From NCBI GenBank assembly GCA_022648325.1, contig JALCMG010000010.1:34482-98481 (forward strand): a stretch of DNA of 64,000 nucleotides, in the 5' to 3' direction. The notes under the pieces are model-generated. The model did no database searches. It saw only the letters and a program-made list of their open reading frames with translations, and was not told the DNA's origin. The DNA comes from Olsenella sp. (GTDB lineage Bacteria > Actinomycetota > Coriobacteriia > Coriobacteriales > Atopobiaceae). This document shows positions 17,966 to 26,820 of this stretch, one piece after another. The stretch's first letter is position 1; the number at the start of each line of letters is the position of its first letter. The position numbers and the translations under genes were made by a program.

Positions 17966-18961
17966 ATGGAACCCACTCGAGTTCGCCTCACGATTCCCGA
18001 CACCGTTGACCCCACGGCCCTCATGGGCCCTGCCGACAGCCACCTGCGCCGCATCGAAGGCGCGTTCGACGAGGCAATGGTCGTGGTGCGCGGCAACCAG
18101 ATCCTCATCGTGGGGCCTGCGGAGCAGGTCGAGCAGGTCTCCTCCGTGTTCTCCCAGCTCATCAAGGTCATCGAGGGTGGAGAGATTCCCACCTCCGATG
18201 AGGTTGACATCCTCCTTGGCCAGGTGACGCATGGTGTCCGCCGAAACCGTGGCGACGCCGGCAATGTGATCCTCAGCCACCACGGACGTCCTGTTAGGCC
18301 AAAGACCGCCGGGCAGCGCCGCTACGTGGAGGCCATTCGCTCGAACTCCATCACCTTTGGCGTGGGGCCTGCGGGCACGGGCAAGACCTACCTGGCCATG
18401 GCAATGGCCGTCGCGGCGCTCAAGCGCCACGAGGTAAGCCGCATCGTGCTCACGCGCCCGGTCGTAGAGGCAGGGGAGTCGCTGGGCTTCCTCCCGGGCA
18501 CGCTCGAGGAGAAGCTCGACCCCTACGTGCGGCCGCTCTACGACGCCCTTCTCGACATGGCGGATGCCGAGAAGGTTGCAGCTTATATGGAGCAGGGGAC
18601 AATCGAGATCGCCCCGCTCGCCTTCATGCGCGGCCGCACCTTTAGCGACGCCTTTGTGATTCTGGACGAGGCGCAGAACACCACGCCCCAGCAGATGAAG
18701 ATGTTCCTCACGCGCATGGGGTTCTCCTCAAAGTTCGTGGTCACGGGTGACGCCACCCAGCGCGATCTTGTGGGGCCCGGTGGGCTCGACCAGGCGCGAG
18801 AGGTGCTCGCGGGGATAGAGGGCATCGAGTTCGTGGACCTCGGCCGCAACGACATCGTGAGAAGCGCCCTGGCCGCACGTATTGTCGATGCCTACGACCG
18901 TGCGGCCGAGCATGGTGCCAAGGCGCCTGGGAAGGGATCTGGCCATGGCAAACGAGTATGA
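17966..18961 (+). CDS. phoH: PhoH-like ATPase (YbeZ)
   Basis: Cytoplasmic NTPase of the PhoH family, thought to work with YbeY in rRNA or RNA handling. A KH-like N-terminal part (about 1-100) leads into the P-loop domain with GPAGTGKTYLA (Walker A) and AFVILDEAQNTTP (Walker B); GDATQRDLVG is also conserved. GGAGGA lies directly before the ATG. The 331-residue length is normal. Its 3' end overlaps ybeY by 17 bases, and the order phoH-ybeY-dgkA-era-recO is the classic Gram-positive cluster. Confidence 0.94.
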   Translation: MEPTRVRLTIPDTVDPTALMGPADSHLRRIEGAFDEAMVVVRGNQILIVGPAEQVEQVSSVFSQLIKVIEGGEIPTSDEVDILLGQVTHGVRRNRGDAGNVILSHHGRPVRPKTAGQRRYVEAIRSNSITFGVGPAGTGKTYLAMAMAVAALKRHEVSRIVLTRPVVEAGESLGFLPGTLEEKLDPYVRPLYDALLDMADAEKVAAYMEQGTIEIAPLAFMRGRTFSDAFVILDEAQNTTPQQMKMFLTRMGFSSKFVVTGDATQRDLVGPGGLDQAREVLAGIEGIEFVDLGRNDIVRSALAARIVDAYDRAAEHGAKAPGKGSGHGKRV

Positions 18962-19454
18962 CATCACCGCAGAGGAGGGCATGAGTGCCCCCATCTCCGA
19001 GGACGAGATTCGAGCTGACCTCGATCGCGTCCTTTCCGAGGAGGGCGTAACCCGCGACTGCCTGGTCTCCGTCTCGATTGTGGGCGACGGACGCATCCGC
19101 GAGCTCAACGCCGAATGGCGCGACCGACACGCGGCCACGGACGTCATCTCGCTCGAATGCGAGCGCCCGGACGATCCGGACCTCGCCCCGGGAGAGCCGT
19201 GTGAGCTTGGCGACATCGTGCTTGCGCCGGACTACATCGCCCGTCAGGCCGCCTGCTTTGGGACCACCGCGGCGGACGAGTTTCGCCTGCTGCTTGTGCA
19301 CGGAACGCTTCACCTCCTTGGCTACGACCACCTCGATGACGAGGAGGCCGAGGTCATGGAGGCCCGCGAGGACGCCCTTCTCGCACTCCTCCCGCGTGAC
19401 GGCCCCACGCGGCCCGTCACGCTCACCAGGCACCGCGAGGGGGTAGACGAGTGA
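18945..19454 (+). CDS. ybeY: Endoribonuclease YbeY
   Basis: Single-strand-specific metal RNase needed for 16S rRNA 3' processing and ribosome quality control. The 169-residue protein has HGTLHLLGYDH near residue 122, the HxxxHxxxxxH zinc site, preceded by TDVISLE, both typical. ATG at 18945 is chosen because GGGAAGGGA sits eight bases upstream and it gives the family length. Its stop overlaps the dgkA start. Confidence 0.94.
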   Translation: MANEYDITAEEGMSAPISEDEIRADLDRVLSEEGVTRDCLVSVSIVGDGRIRELNAEWRDRHAATDVISLECERPDDPDLAPGEPCELGDIVLAPDYIARQAACFGTTAADEFRLLLVHGTLHLLGYDHLDDEEAEVMEAREDALLALLPRDGPTRPVTLTRHREGVDE

Positions 19455-19825
19455 TTCCCGGATCCAACAACGACCATCCGTCGTTTCGAAAGAGCTTCCT
19501 CTTTGCCATCCAGGGCTTTAGGACGGCGGTGCGCACCGAGCGAAACATCAAGGTGATGATTGCCGGCGGCATTCTCGCTATAGTGGCGGGCATCGTGGTT
19601 GGGCTGGATGCCGTGAGCTGGGCCATCGTGCTTGTGTGCTGCGGCGTCGTGATCTCGGCGGAGCTTCTCAACACCGCGGTCGAGACCGTCGTCGACCTGG
19701 TCTCTCCCGAGTTCCACCCGCTTGCTGGCCGCGCGAAGGACATCGCCGCGGCGGCAGTGTGGGTTCTCTCGGTGCTCGTGGCCGTGGTGGGCGTCATCGT
19801 CTTTGCCAACGCAATCTTTTTCTAG
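19451..19825 (+). CDS. dgkA: Diacylglycerol/undecaprenol kinase
   Basis: Small membrane kinase; Gram-positive members phosphorylate undecaprenol to recycle the lipid carrier for wall synthesis. The 124-residue protein has three membrane helices and the family segment ELLNTAVETVVDLVSPEFHP, which contains the catalytic Glu and the NTAxE motif. The GTG start overlaps ybeY by four bases. A palindromic repeat begins two bases after its stop. Confidence 0.93.
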   Translation: MIPGSNNDHPSFRKSFLFAIQGFRTAVRTERNIKVMIAGGILAIVAGIVVGLDAVSWAIVLVCCGVVISAELLNTAVETVVDLVSPEFHPLAGRAKDIAAAAVWVLSVLVAVVGVIVFANAIFF

Positions 19826-19827
19826 AA

Positions 19828-19856
19828 TGAGACAAAGGGACAGTCCCTTTGTCTCA
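19828..19856. repeat. 29-base palindromic repeat, copy 2
   Basis: TGAGACAAAGGGAC-A-GTCCCTTTGTCTCA, a perfect palindrome of 14-base arms, between dgkA and era. It is nearly identical to the copy at 13837-13865 and, like it, starts at or just after a stop codon. In RNA it would be a stable hairpin 13 bases before the era start. Confidence 0.88.
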
Positions 19857-19869
19857 CCGAGGAGTGCAC

Positions 19870-20787
19870 GTGGAAAACAACAACGACAACGCAACCTTCA
19901 GAAGTGGCTTCGTGGCCCTCGTGGGAAGGCCAAACGTGGGCAAGTCGACGCTGGTCAACGCCTGTATGGGCGAGAAGGTCGCCATCACGAGTCCCGTGGC
20001 GCAAACCACCCGCAAGCGTCTGTGTGCGGTTGTGAACGCCCCCAACTCGCAGCTCGTGATCATCGACACGCCAGGCCTCCACAAGCCAAAGGACAGCCTT
20101 GGCAAGGAGCTCAACCAGGCGGCCCTTGCCGAGCTCGCGGACGCGGATGTGGTCGCATTCCTCGTCGACGCGACCAAGCCCGTCGGTACCGGCGACGCCT
20201 GGGTGGCTCGCCATGTCGACGGCTCCGAGGCCAATTTCAAGCTCCTCGTGATAGCCAAGGCGGACAAGGCAACGCCCGAGCAGGTGTCCTCGCAGCTTGC
20301 CGCGGCCAAGGAGCTTGCTCACTTCGACGACGAGTTGGTAATCTCCGCGCGCGAGGGGTTCAACGTTGACGCCTTCGTGAAGCTCGTCTCAGAGCACCTT
20401 CCCGAAGGCCCCAAGTGGTTCCCGGATGACATGGACACCGATGCCACGCCCGAGGACCTCGTCGCCGAGTTCGTGCGCGAGAAGCTCTTCCTCAATCTCC
20501 GACAGGAGGTTCCTCACTCGATAGGCGTCATCTGCGACGACATAGAGTACGCCAAGGACGGCCATGCCTCCGTCACCGCGACGGTGCTCGTGGAGCGCGA
20601 GGGTCAGAAGGGCATCGTGGTAGGCAAGGGTGGCTCCATGATCAAGCTCGTGGGGACGGAGGCCCGACGCGACATCGAGAGCCTGCTGGGTTGCAAGGTC
20701 TACCTGGACCTTTCCGTGCGCGTTCAGCCCCAGTGGCGCCGCGACGCCAACGAGATTCGCCGCCTCGGCTACAGCGCCGAAGACTAG
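19870..20787 (+). CDS. era: GTPase Era
   Basis: Essential GTPase that checks maturation of the 16S rRNA 3' end and 30S assembly. The G domain has GRPNVGKSTL (G1), TTR (G2), DTPGLHKP (G3) and AKADKA (the usual NKxD replaced by AKAD), followed by a KH domain (VVGKGGSMIKLVGTEARRDI). GTG at 19870 is chosen because GAGGAG lies about six bases upstream; an upstream TTG falls in the palindromic repeat. It has 305 residues and ends 14 bases before recO. Confidence 0.95.
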   Translation: MENNNDNATFRSGFVALVGRPNVGKSTLVNACMGEKVAITSPVAQTTRKRLCAVVNAPNSQLVIIDTPGLHKPKDSLGKELNQAALAELADADVVAFLVDATKPVGTGDAWVARHVDGSEANFKLLVIAKADKATPEQVSSQLAAAKELAHFDDELVISAREGFNVDAFVKLVSEHLPEGPKWFPDDMDTDATPEDLVAEFVREKLFLNLRQEVPHSIGVICDDIEYAKDGHASVTATVLVEREGQKGIVVGKGGSMIKLVGTEARRDIESLLGCKVYLDLSVRVQPQWRRDANEIRRLGYSAED

Positions 20788-20801
20788 GGGAGCGAGAAGT
20801 C

Positions 20802-21551
20802 ATGCCGGGCCGTCGCACCCGCCGCACGCGCGGCATTGTGCTCGACCACGTCAAACTTGGCGAGCAGGACCTCATCGTGACGCTTCTCACGGCTAACGGC
20901 TCCCAGGCACGCGCTGTCGCGAAGGGGGCGAGGAAGCCGGGCGGCCGTCTCGCCGCGCGCGTTGAGCTCTTCTCCGAATCGGACTTCCTGCTGGCGTCGG
21001 GGAGAAGCCTCGACATAGTTTCGGAGGCGACGCTCGTCGACCCCCACGAGCGCCTTCGCGGGGACCTCGAGCGCGTGAGCGCAGCATCCGCGGCATGCGA
21101 GGTCGCCCGTCTCACATCTTTCGAAGATGCCGAGGACCACTTTGTCTTTCCGTTGCTCTCTCGTGCGCTCGGTGCGTTCGAGGAGGCAGGGGACCAGGCC
21201 CACCTGGACCTCACGGTTGCGGCCTACGCATTCAAGGTGCTGGCTCACGAGGGGTGGCGCCCAGAGCTTGACCACTGCATCGCGTGCGGGGACCCTTCGC
21301 CATTGTGGCTCTCCGCTGCCGCTGGTGGCGCTCTCTGCGAGAGCTGCGCGCGCGAGGTTCCGGGGGCAGAGCCGGTCTCTCCATCCCAACTTGCCTGGGT
21401 GCGCGCTCTTATCGGCTCCACCTTTGACCAGCTGCTCAATGTAGAGGTATCCCCTGAGTGTGCGCTTTGGCTGGTGAGCACCGCCCACATGTGGGCGGCA
21501 ACTCACCTCGACGCGCGTCTGAGGGCCTTCGAGTTCATGCTTGCGCTGTGA
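20802..21551 (+). CDS. recO: DNA repair protein RecO
   Basis: Recombination mediator that loads RecA on SSB-coated gaps with RecR. An N-terminal OB fold (GIVLDHVKLGEQDLIVTLLT) is followed by a helical domain, and a zinc knuckle near residue 160 (CIACGDPSP ... CESC). ATG at 20802 follows GGGGAGCGAGAAG and gives 249 residues, the usual size. Earlier in-frame starts lie inside era. Confidence 0.93.
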   Translation: MPGRRTRRTRGIVLDHVKLGEQDLIVTLLTANGSQARAVAKGARKPGGRLAARVELFSESDFLLASGRSLDIVSEATLVDPHERLRGDLERVSAASAACEVARLTSFEDAEDHFVFPLLSRALGAFEEAGDQAHLDLTVAAYAFKVLAHEGWRPELDHCIACGDPSPLWLSAAAGGALCESCAREVPGAEPVSPSQLAWVRALIGSTFDQLLNVEVSPECALWLVSTAHMWAATHLDARLRAFEFMLAL

Positions 21552-21568
21552 AAGTGCGTTGGTGCTCG

Positions 21569-21574
21569 TACAAT
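21569..21574 (+). promoter_or_regulatory. Putative -10 box of the glycosyltransferase gene
   Basis: TACAAT 33 bases before the ATG, partly downstream of the recO stop. The -35 region (TGTGAA) is weak. Confidence 0.4.
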
Positions 21575-21606
21575 CGGAGGCAGTACCGTCGTCAGGAAGG
21601 TTCGAG

Positions 21607-24303
21607 ATGCCGCTCGTCTCAATCGTGGTTCCCGCCTACAACGTAGAAAAGTACATCGAAACGTGCCTCACAAGCCTCCTGTCCCAGACGCTTCGGGACA
21701 TCGAAGTGATCTGTGTGGATGACGCCTCGACGGACGGCACGCAGAGGATCGTCCAAAATATGGCCAAGCGCGACTCTCGCCTCCATTACGTGCGGAACGA
21801 GCGCAACCTCAATCTGTTCGCAACGCGGCACGTTGGTGTCGCTCGCACGACGGGGTCCTACGTGACCTTCGTCGATGCGGACGACGAGCTCGTGCCGGAA
21901 GCCTGCGAGAAACTCGTTGACGAGATGGCCGACTCTGCGGTGGACATTCTCCACTTTGGTGTACGCGTTGTCGCTGAGCCATGGTGTCCCGAGGGCACTG
22001 TCAAGGGGATACGGAAGACGATGAACCCCGTCGAGCGCAGCCTCGAGGGGGAGGACATACTCTCGGTGTGCTATTTGGACTGGTCTTACGACTACAACCT
22101 CAACCACAAGCTCTATAGGGGTGACCTGGTCAGACGAGTCCTGGGCGGGCTCGGCCTTACCCCTGGGATCTCGGCTGCCGAGGATGTGGTCGAGTATTTC
22201 GCGGTTGCCCTCGAGGCCAGGACTTACCGTGCCGTCTCTCCATCGGAGTACTACGTGTACCACGTCGGACGTGGGCAGACGGGCAAAGAGGGCGTTTCGT
22301 CCGAGGGGTTTGCCCGGTCCAGCAAGCTCAAGTGCAGGTGCTGCGACGTCCTGTCCGACTACCTGAGAAGGACATCGGCGCTGGATGACTCAGTCGTCTC
22401 GTGTTGCCTGTCATCGGTGTTTCGGCACGAGCTTGAGCACACCATGAACGTCTGGCAGGATGAGGTTTCGCTCGGCGCGCGCCGTGATGCCCTCGAGACC
22501 GTCTTGGGCCTCTGGGACGAGCGTGACGTAAGCAGGGAGCTCTACCGCTTCCTCCGCGATGACTCGTACGGCATTGCTCATGGCGAGATGGACGAGGAAT
22601 GCCGTGCGCAGCTGAGCGAACGCCTTGAGGTCAACAAGGCATGCCTCGAAGAGTGCGTGCCGCAGTCCCAGCTCTGGGAAGACTCGGGGGAGCTTGGCGA
22701 GATGAGGCGCCTCGCGCGAACCCATTACGGCGAGTTTCTCGACACCCTCTTGGGGAGCGGGCGTGACGCGGCCGATGCTGCCGCAGGCCAGATTATGGCT
22801 GCCGAGAAGCCAGAAGAACGATGCATGCGGCTTGACATGGCCCTCTCGCATGGCCGGCCCGATCAGGTTTTCTCCGCGATCTTTCGTCGGATCTTCTCAG
22901 ATGGGCGATTCGAGGCAATCTCGACGCTCCAGGCCGCGCGTTCCTTGGCGGTGTCCCGCAAGACGGTCCGCACCATCGCGCTCTACTATTTCCAGCTTGC
23001 AGGCGGCGGGGCGGAGTCGGTAACCATCTCGCTTGCCAAGATGTTCCTTTCCGAGGGGTATCGGGTGGTGTTGCTCTGCGACGTGCTTCCTCCCGAAGGG
23101 GTCATACCACCCGATGCCGTCCTCGTCAGACTCCCTGACTTTAGATCTTCTGGACCAGAAAACTATCTTCGCCGAGCACATGTTCTTGAGGAGGCCCTCA
23201 TCCGCCACGAGGTGGACGCACTCGTCTACTCGCAGTGGCTGAGCCACTGCCTTGAGTGGGACCAGTTCGTGACTAAGGCTCTCGGCATTGCGTTTGTCGT
23301 CCACACTCACGGCTCTTTTACCAACCTTGTTGATCAGTCATCCGAGGATGCGTTTGCCCTTCCGGTGAACTACCGGCTCTCGGATGCGGTCGTCTGCCTC
23401 GACCAAATCGACACCGCGTTCTGGGGGCAGTTCAACCCAAGGGTCTTTACCACCGCTAACAAGTGTTCCATCTCGACCAAGAGCACGCCGCAGGCGCCCC
23501 TTTTGTCCCATGACGTCATCTGGGTTGGCCGGCTAAGCGCAGAAGAGAAGCGCCCCGAGGATGCCATACGCATCATTGCCAGGGTGAGGAAGGCTGTGCC
23601 CGACGCCCGGCTGCTGCTCGTCGGACCTGGCGATGAGAGCGAGGTGCGTTCCCTCCAGGATCTCGCCGAGAGCGAGGGTGCCGCCGACGCGGTCGAATTC
23701 CTTGGTGCGAGAAATGACGTGCCAGAACTGATGCAGAAGGCCTCCGTCCACCTCGTGACGTCACCGAGCGAAGGGTCCCCCCTCGTGGTGGCCGAGTCAA
23801 AGACCTGTGGCGTCCCCTGCGTGATGTACAGGATGCCAATCCGCTTCTCCCGTGAGGCGCGGGGGCTGGCAAACGTGCCGCAGGGTAACGTCGACTCCGC
23901 CGCCCAGAAGGTCGCCGAACTGCTTCGTGACGATGCCCTTCGCAAGTCGATGGGGGACGAGGCGCGGAGAAGCGCAGCCGAGTTGGAAATGTTTGACGCT
24001 GAGGCGCTCTGGCAGAAAGTCTTTATTACGTCAATCGAACGCACTAAGCCTCTCTCCCCAAACATGGATGAGCTAGGGCAGAAGATGCAGGAGGTTCTGT
24101 ATAAGGCGGCTTATGCCAAGGTGCTAGCGCGTAATCGGAAGCTGCATGAGATGAGCGAGAGAATCGTCGAACTCGAAAACGAAGTCTCTCAACTTGAGAA
24201 CGAACTGCAGGCCTTGCGTTCATCGAAGACCTATCGGGCCGGTGAGGCTGTTGCCGCTCCCGTTCACATTCTCAGAAGGATCGTGGGGACGAGCGGTAAG
24301 TAG
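21607..24303 (+). CDS. Two-domain glycosyltransferase (GT2 plus GT4) with C-terminal coiled coil
   Basis: An 898-residue protein with a GT-A fold GT2 domain at about 1-220 (SIVVPAYNVEKYIETCL, VDDASTDGT, FVDADDE with the metal-binding DxD). A helical middle follows, then a GT-B fold GT4 domain at about 453-830 (LAGGGAESVTISLAKMFL, VGRLSAEEKRPEDAI, SEGSPLVVAESKTCGVP). A coiled coil lies at about 835-885. It probably adds two successive sugars to a wall teichoic-acid-like or capsular polymer at the inner membrane. AGGAAGG precedes the ATG at 21607. No other polysaccharide genes lie beside it, so the acceptor is unknown. Confidence 0.85.
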   Translation: MPLVSIVVPAYNVEKYIETCLTSLLSQTLRDIEVICVDDASTDGTQRIVQNMAKRDSRLHYVRNERNLNLFATRHVGVARTTGSYVTFVDADDELVPEACEKLVDEMADSAVDILHFGVRVVAEPWCPEGTVKGIRKTMNPVERSLEGEDILSVCYLDWSYDYNLNHKLYRGDLVRRVLGGLGLTPGISAAEDVVEYFAVALEARTYRAVSPSEYYVYHVGRGQTGKEGVSSEGFARSSKLKCRCCDVLSDYLRRTSALDDSVVSCCLSSVFRHELEHTMNVWQDEVSLGARRDALETVLGLWDERDVSRELYRFLRDDSYGIAHGEMDEECRAQLSERLEVNKACLEECVPQSQLWEDSGELGEMRRLARTHYGEFLDTLLGSGRDAADAAAGQIMAAEKPEERCMRLDMALSHGRPDQVFSAIFRRIFSDGRFEAISTLQAARSLAVSRKTVRTIALYYFQLAGGGAESVTISLAKMFLSEGYRVVLLCDVLPPEGVIPPDAVLVRLPDFRSSGPENYLRRAHVLEEALIRHEVDALVYSQWLSHCLEWDQFVTKALGIAFVVHTHGSFTNLVDQSSEDAFALPVNYRLSDAVVCLDQIDTAFWGQFNPRVFTTANKCSISTKSTPQAPLLSHDVIWVGRLSAEEKRPEDAIRIIARVRKAVPDARLLLVGPGDESEVRSLQDLAESEGAADAVEFLGARNDVPELMQKASVHLVTSPSEGSPLVVAESKTCGVPCVMYRMPIRFSREARGLANVPQGNVDSAAQKVAELLRDDALRKSMGDEARRSAAELEMFDAEALWQKVFITSIERTKPLSPNMDELGQKMQEVLYKAAYAKVLARNRKLHEMSERIVELENEVSQLENELQALRSSKTYRAGEAVAAPVHILRRIVGTSGK

Positions 24304-24364
24304 GAGTGCCTGTGCTTTCGTTCAGCTTGGCCGGTGGCCATCTGTGACCCTGGAGGTAGCGCCC

Positions 24365-26656
24365 ATGAGATTTGTAACAAGGTGTAGGGATTTCCTCCTT
24401 GTCGTTGCCGTAAGTGCAACCTGCGCCCTTGGGATTCCTGCCACGGCACTCGCGTCTGGTTCCGCAGGCCTTTCTGGTACTGGGGCTGCAGCCACTGAGG
24501 GCGCTGATCCTCCCGTCGTCGACTCCCCGTCCTGGGATTTCTCCGGCATCAAGCTCAGTGCCACCCGCGTCACCTCGGGCGATCCCGTCACCGTGACGCC
24601 CAAAGTCTCCGGCGACCTCGGGGGTGCCACCTACAACTACGTCTGGTCCTACAAGGGCGGCTGGGACCTCTGGGGGTCCACGGTCAAAGACACCGGCTCC
24701 GGCACCACCGACGCCACGGGCACGCTCACGCTGACGAGGGCGGGGAGCTACACGGTGTATGTGGACGTCACCGACCGCTCCGGCGAGAAGCGTACCATGT
24801 CGACAACGCTCGAGGTGGCGTCGCCCGAGTGGGAGTTCACCGGCGTGGGTCTCTCTGCGTCGCGCGTCACCTCGGGCGATCCCGTCACCGTGACGCCCAA
24901 AGTCTCCGGCGACCTCGACGGCGCCACCTACAACTACGTCTGGCAGCGCGACGGCTCCTGGGCCGAGGGCGAGTGGGGCTCCACCGTGCTCTCCAGCGGC
25001 AGGGGCACCGACGAGGCGTCCTCGACGCTCACGCTGGCCCGCGCCGGCGCCTACACCCTCTACGTGGACATGACCGACCGCTCCGGCCAGAGGAGGACCA
25101 TGTCCGCGCGGCTCGAGGTCGCCTCCCCGTCCTGGGAGTTCTCCGGCGTCGAGGTGTCCTCCCCCCGCGTGAGGGTCGACGAGCCCGTGACCGTCACGCC
25201 CCGGGTCTCCGGCGACCTCGGGGGTGCCACCTACAACTACGTCTGGTCCTACAAGGGCGGCTGGGACCTCTGGGGCTCCACGGTGAGGGACGGGGGCGAG
25301 GCGACCCCCGAGGCCACCGGGACCCTCTCCTTCTACCGCCCCGGCCGCTACGTGCTCTACGTGGACGTCACCGACCGCTCCGGCCAGAGAAGGACGATGT
25401 CCGCGGGGCTCGTCGCCTACGACGACTCCTGGTCGCTCGACGGCGTCGACGCCTCGCCGGCCGAGGTCGTGGCGGGCGACGACGTGACCTACGCGCCCGT
25501 GGTCTCCGGCGACGCCTCCGGCCTCAGGTACAACTACGTCTGGCAGCGCGACGGCTCCTGGGCGAGGGGCGACTGGGGCTCGACCGAGCTCTGCACGGGC
25601 TCCGACACCGCCGAGGCGTCCCACACCGGCCCCCTCGGTGGCCCCGGGCGCTACACCCTCTACGTGGACGCCGTCTCGGCGCGCGGGGAGAGGCGCACCG
25701 CCTCGGCGCAGGCCGTGGCCTGGGGCGCGACGGGGCTCGGCGTGTCCGGGTCGGCGGCCTCCGGATGGGAGGCCTCGGCCGACCTCTTCGAGGGCCACGG
25801 GGTCCCCGGCGCGCTCTACCGCCTCCGCTGGGCATCCGCCGACGGCTCCGCATCGGGCACGCTCAGCGACTGGTCGAGCAATACCTCGGTGAGCTTCTCA
25901 CGCAGCGACCTTAACTCCAGCGCTTCCACCTATGAAATCTATCTCGATGTGAAGTACCCCAATGGCAAGGAGTGGAACTTCTCTACCGAGGTCCACAAGT
26001 CTGGCTGGTATACCTCGGGCGGGTCTTGGCACTATATGTATGACTCCGGCTCCGATGCCACCGGCTGGGCTTACATCAATGGCTCCTGGTACTACTTCAG
26101 TTGGTCGGGCGTCATGCAGACCGGATGGCTCTCCCAAGGTGGGAAGTCCTACTACCTCGATCCCTCAACGGGCAAGATGGCAACTGGCTTCGCTGCTGGG
26201 AGCTACTTCGCTCCCGATGGCGCTTGGCTATGCTCTGCTGGCGAGGCAAGCTCTGCCGTGAACATTGCGCGGTCGGTCGGTAGCCCCACCAACTACCTCC
26301 TACTGGTTGACAACTCTGCCTGCACGACGTGGGTCTTCAAGTGGGTCAACGGTGATTGGTACGCCACCTACAAGTGGGTCTGCTCGCCTGGCAAGGCCTC
26401 TACGCCTACGGTGCGTGGTACCTACTCAATTGGGTCACGGGGGCCAAGCTTTGGCAAAGGCTTCACCTGCTATTACTGGACACAGTTCTACGGCAACTAC
26501 CTGTTCCACTCGGTGCTGTACTATCCCAACTCCTACTCGGTGATGGATGGAACGCTGGGTGTTCCGGCTTCGCACGGATGCGTTCGTCTCGACATCAATA
26601 ATGCGCGCTGGATTAACGAGAACATCCCCTCGGGGACTAGGGTCTATAGCTACTAG
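24365..26656 (+). CDS. Secreted L,D-transpeptidase with Ig-like repeats and cell-wall-binding repeats
   Basis: A 763-residue exported enzyme expected to cross-link peptidoglycan stems in the 3-3 manner. A signal peptide (about 1-30, ending ATALASG) is followed by four Ig-like repeats of 99-101 residues at about 55-450 in an A-B-A-B pattern and a fifth diverged unit to about 545. Tyr/Trp/Gly-rich choline-binding-type repeats follow (GWAYINGSWYYFSWSG, TGWLSQGGKSYYLD). The YkuD domain at about 635-763 has SHGCVRLD with the catalytic Cys. ATG at 24365 is chosen because GGAGGT lies seven bases upstream and the signal peptide starts there. The repeats are much more GC-rich than the ends. The catalytic call is firm; the repeats are probably a wall-spanning stalk. 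Confidence 0.9.
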   Translation: MRFVTRCRDFLLVVAVSATCALGIPATALASGSAGLSGTGAAATEGADPPVVDSPSWDFSGIKLSATRVTSGDPVTVTPKVSGDLGGATYNYVWSYKGGWDLWGSTVKDTGSGTTDATGTLTLTRAGSYTVYVDVTDRSGEKRTMSTTLEVASPEWEFTGVGLSASRVTSGDPVTVTPKVSGDLDGATYNYVWQRDGSWAEGEWGSTVLSSGRGTDEASSTLTLARAGAYTLYVDMTDRSGQRRTMSARLEVASPSWEFSGVEVSSPRVRVDEPVTVTPRVSGDLGGATYNYVWSYKGGWDLWGSTVRDGGEATPEATGTLSFYRPGRYVLYVDVTDRSGQRRTMSAGLVAYDDSWSLDGVDASPAEVVAGDDVTYAPVVSGDASGLRYNYVWQRDGSWARGDWGSTELCTGSDTAEASHTGPLGGPGRYTLYVDAVSARGERRTASAQAVAWGATGLGVSGSAASGWEASADLFEGHGVPGALYRLRWASADGSASGTLSDWSSNTSVSFSRSDLNSSASTYEIYLDVKYPNGKEWNFSTEVHKSGWYTSGGSWHYMYDSGSDATGWAYINGSWYYFSWSGVMQTGWLSQGGKSYYLDPSTGKMATGFAAGSYFAPDGAWLCSAGEASSAVNIARSVGSPTNYLLLVDNSACTTWVFKWVNGDWYATYKWVCSPGKASTPTVRGTYSIGSRGPSFGKGFTCYYWTQFYGNYLFHSVLYYPNSYSVMDGTLGVPASHGCVRLDINNARWINENIPSGTRVYSY
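24605..25710 (+). repeat. Tandem 600-base duplication encoding Ig-like repeats (A-B-A-B)
   Basis: Bases 24605-24675 recur unchanged at 25205-25275, exactly 600 bases apart (A units). The B units at about 24902 and 25502 are also 600 bases apart and share a long identical stretch around TACAACTACGTCTGGCAGCG. A and B units are clearly related but diverged, so a two-unit block was duplicated recently. Confidence 0.9.
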
Positions 26657-26666
26657 TTAGGTCATT

Positions 26667-26723
26667 GCACGCACCTCGTATGCGGCGATTGTGTGGGCAC
26701 GGTCGAAGCTGCGAGGTGCGTGC
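26667..26723. repeat. 12-base-pair inverted repeat with 33-base loop, terminator-like
   Basis: GCACGCACCTCG (26667-26678) is perfectly complementary to CGAGGTGCGTGC (26712-26723). It lies between the transpeptidase stop and the rpsO -10 box, directly abutting the latter. It may end the upstream transcript or be a regulator site. Confidence 0.6.
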
Positions 26724-26729
26724 TATCAT
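26724..26729 (+). promoter_or_regulatory. Putative rpsO -10 box
   Basis: TATCAT follows the inverted repeat directly. The mRNA would start near 26736, giving an 85-base leader. No good -35 is seen, suggesting an activator or an extended element. Confidence 0.45.
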
Positions 26730-26742
26730 ACCTAAGTCGTTA

Positions 26743-26792
26743 CCCCGCACCTAGCGGCACGCCAACTGCCTGGCGACCGACCCAGTCCGGGG
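26743..26792 (+). promoter_or_regulatory. Structured rpsO leader, possible S15 autoregulatory element
   Basis: An outer stem pairs CCCCG (26743-26747) with CGGGG (26788-26792); inside it CGCCA (26760-26764) pairs with TGGCG (26771-26775). Many bacteria control rpsO by S15 binding to a structured leader. The match to a known class was not established. Confidence 0.35.
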
Positions 26793-26820
26793 CGCATCCA
26801 TAGATCGAAAGGGGTTCCAC

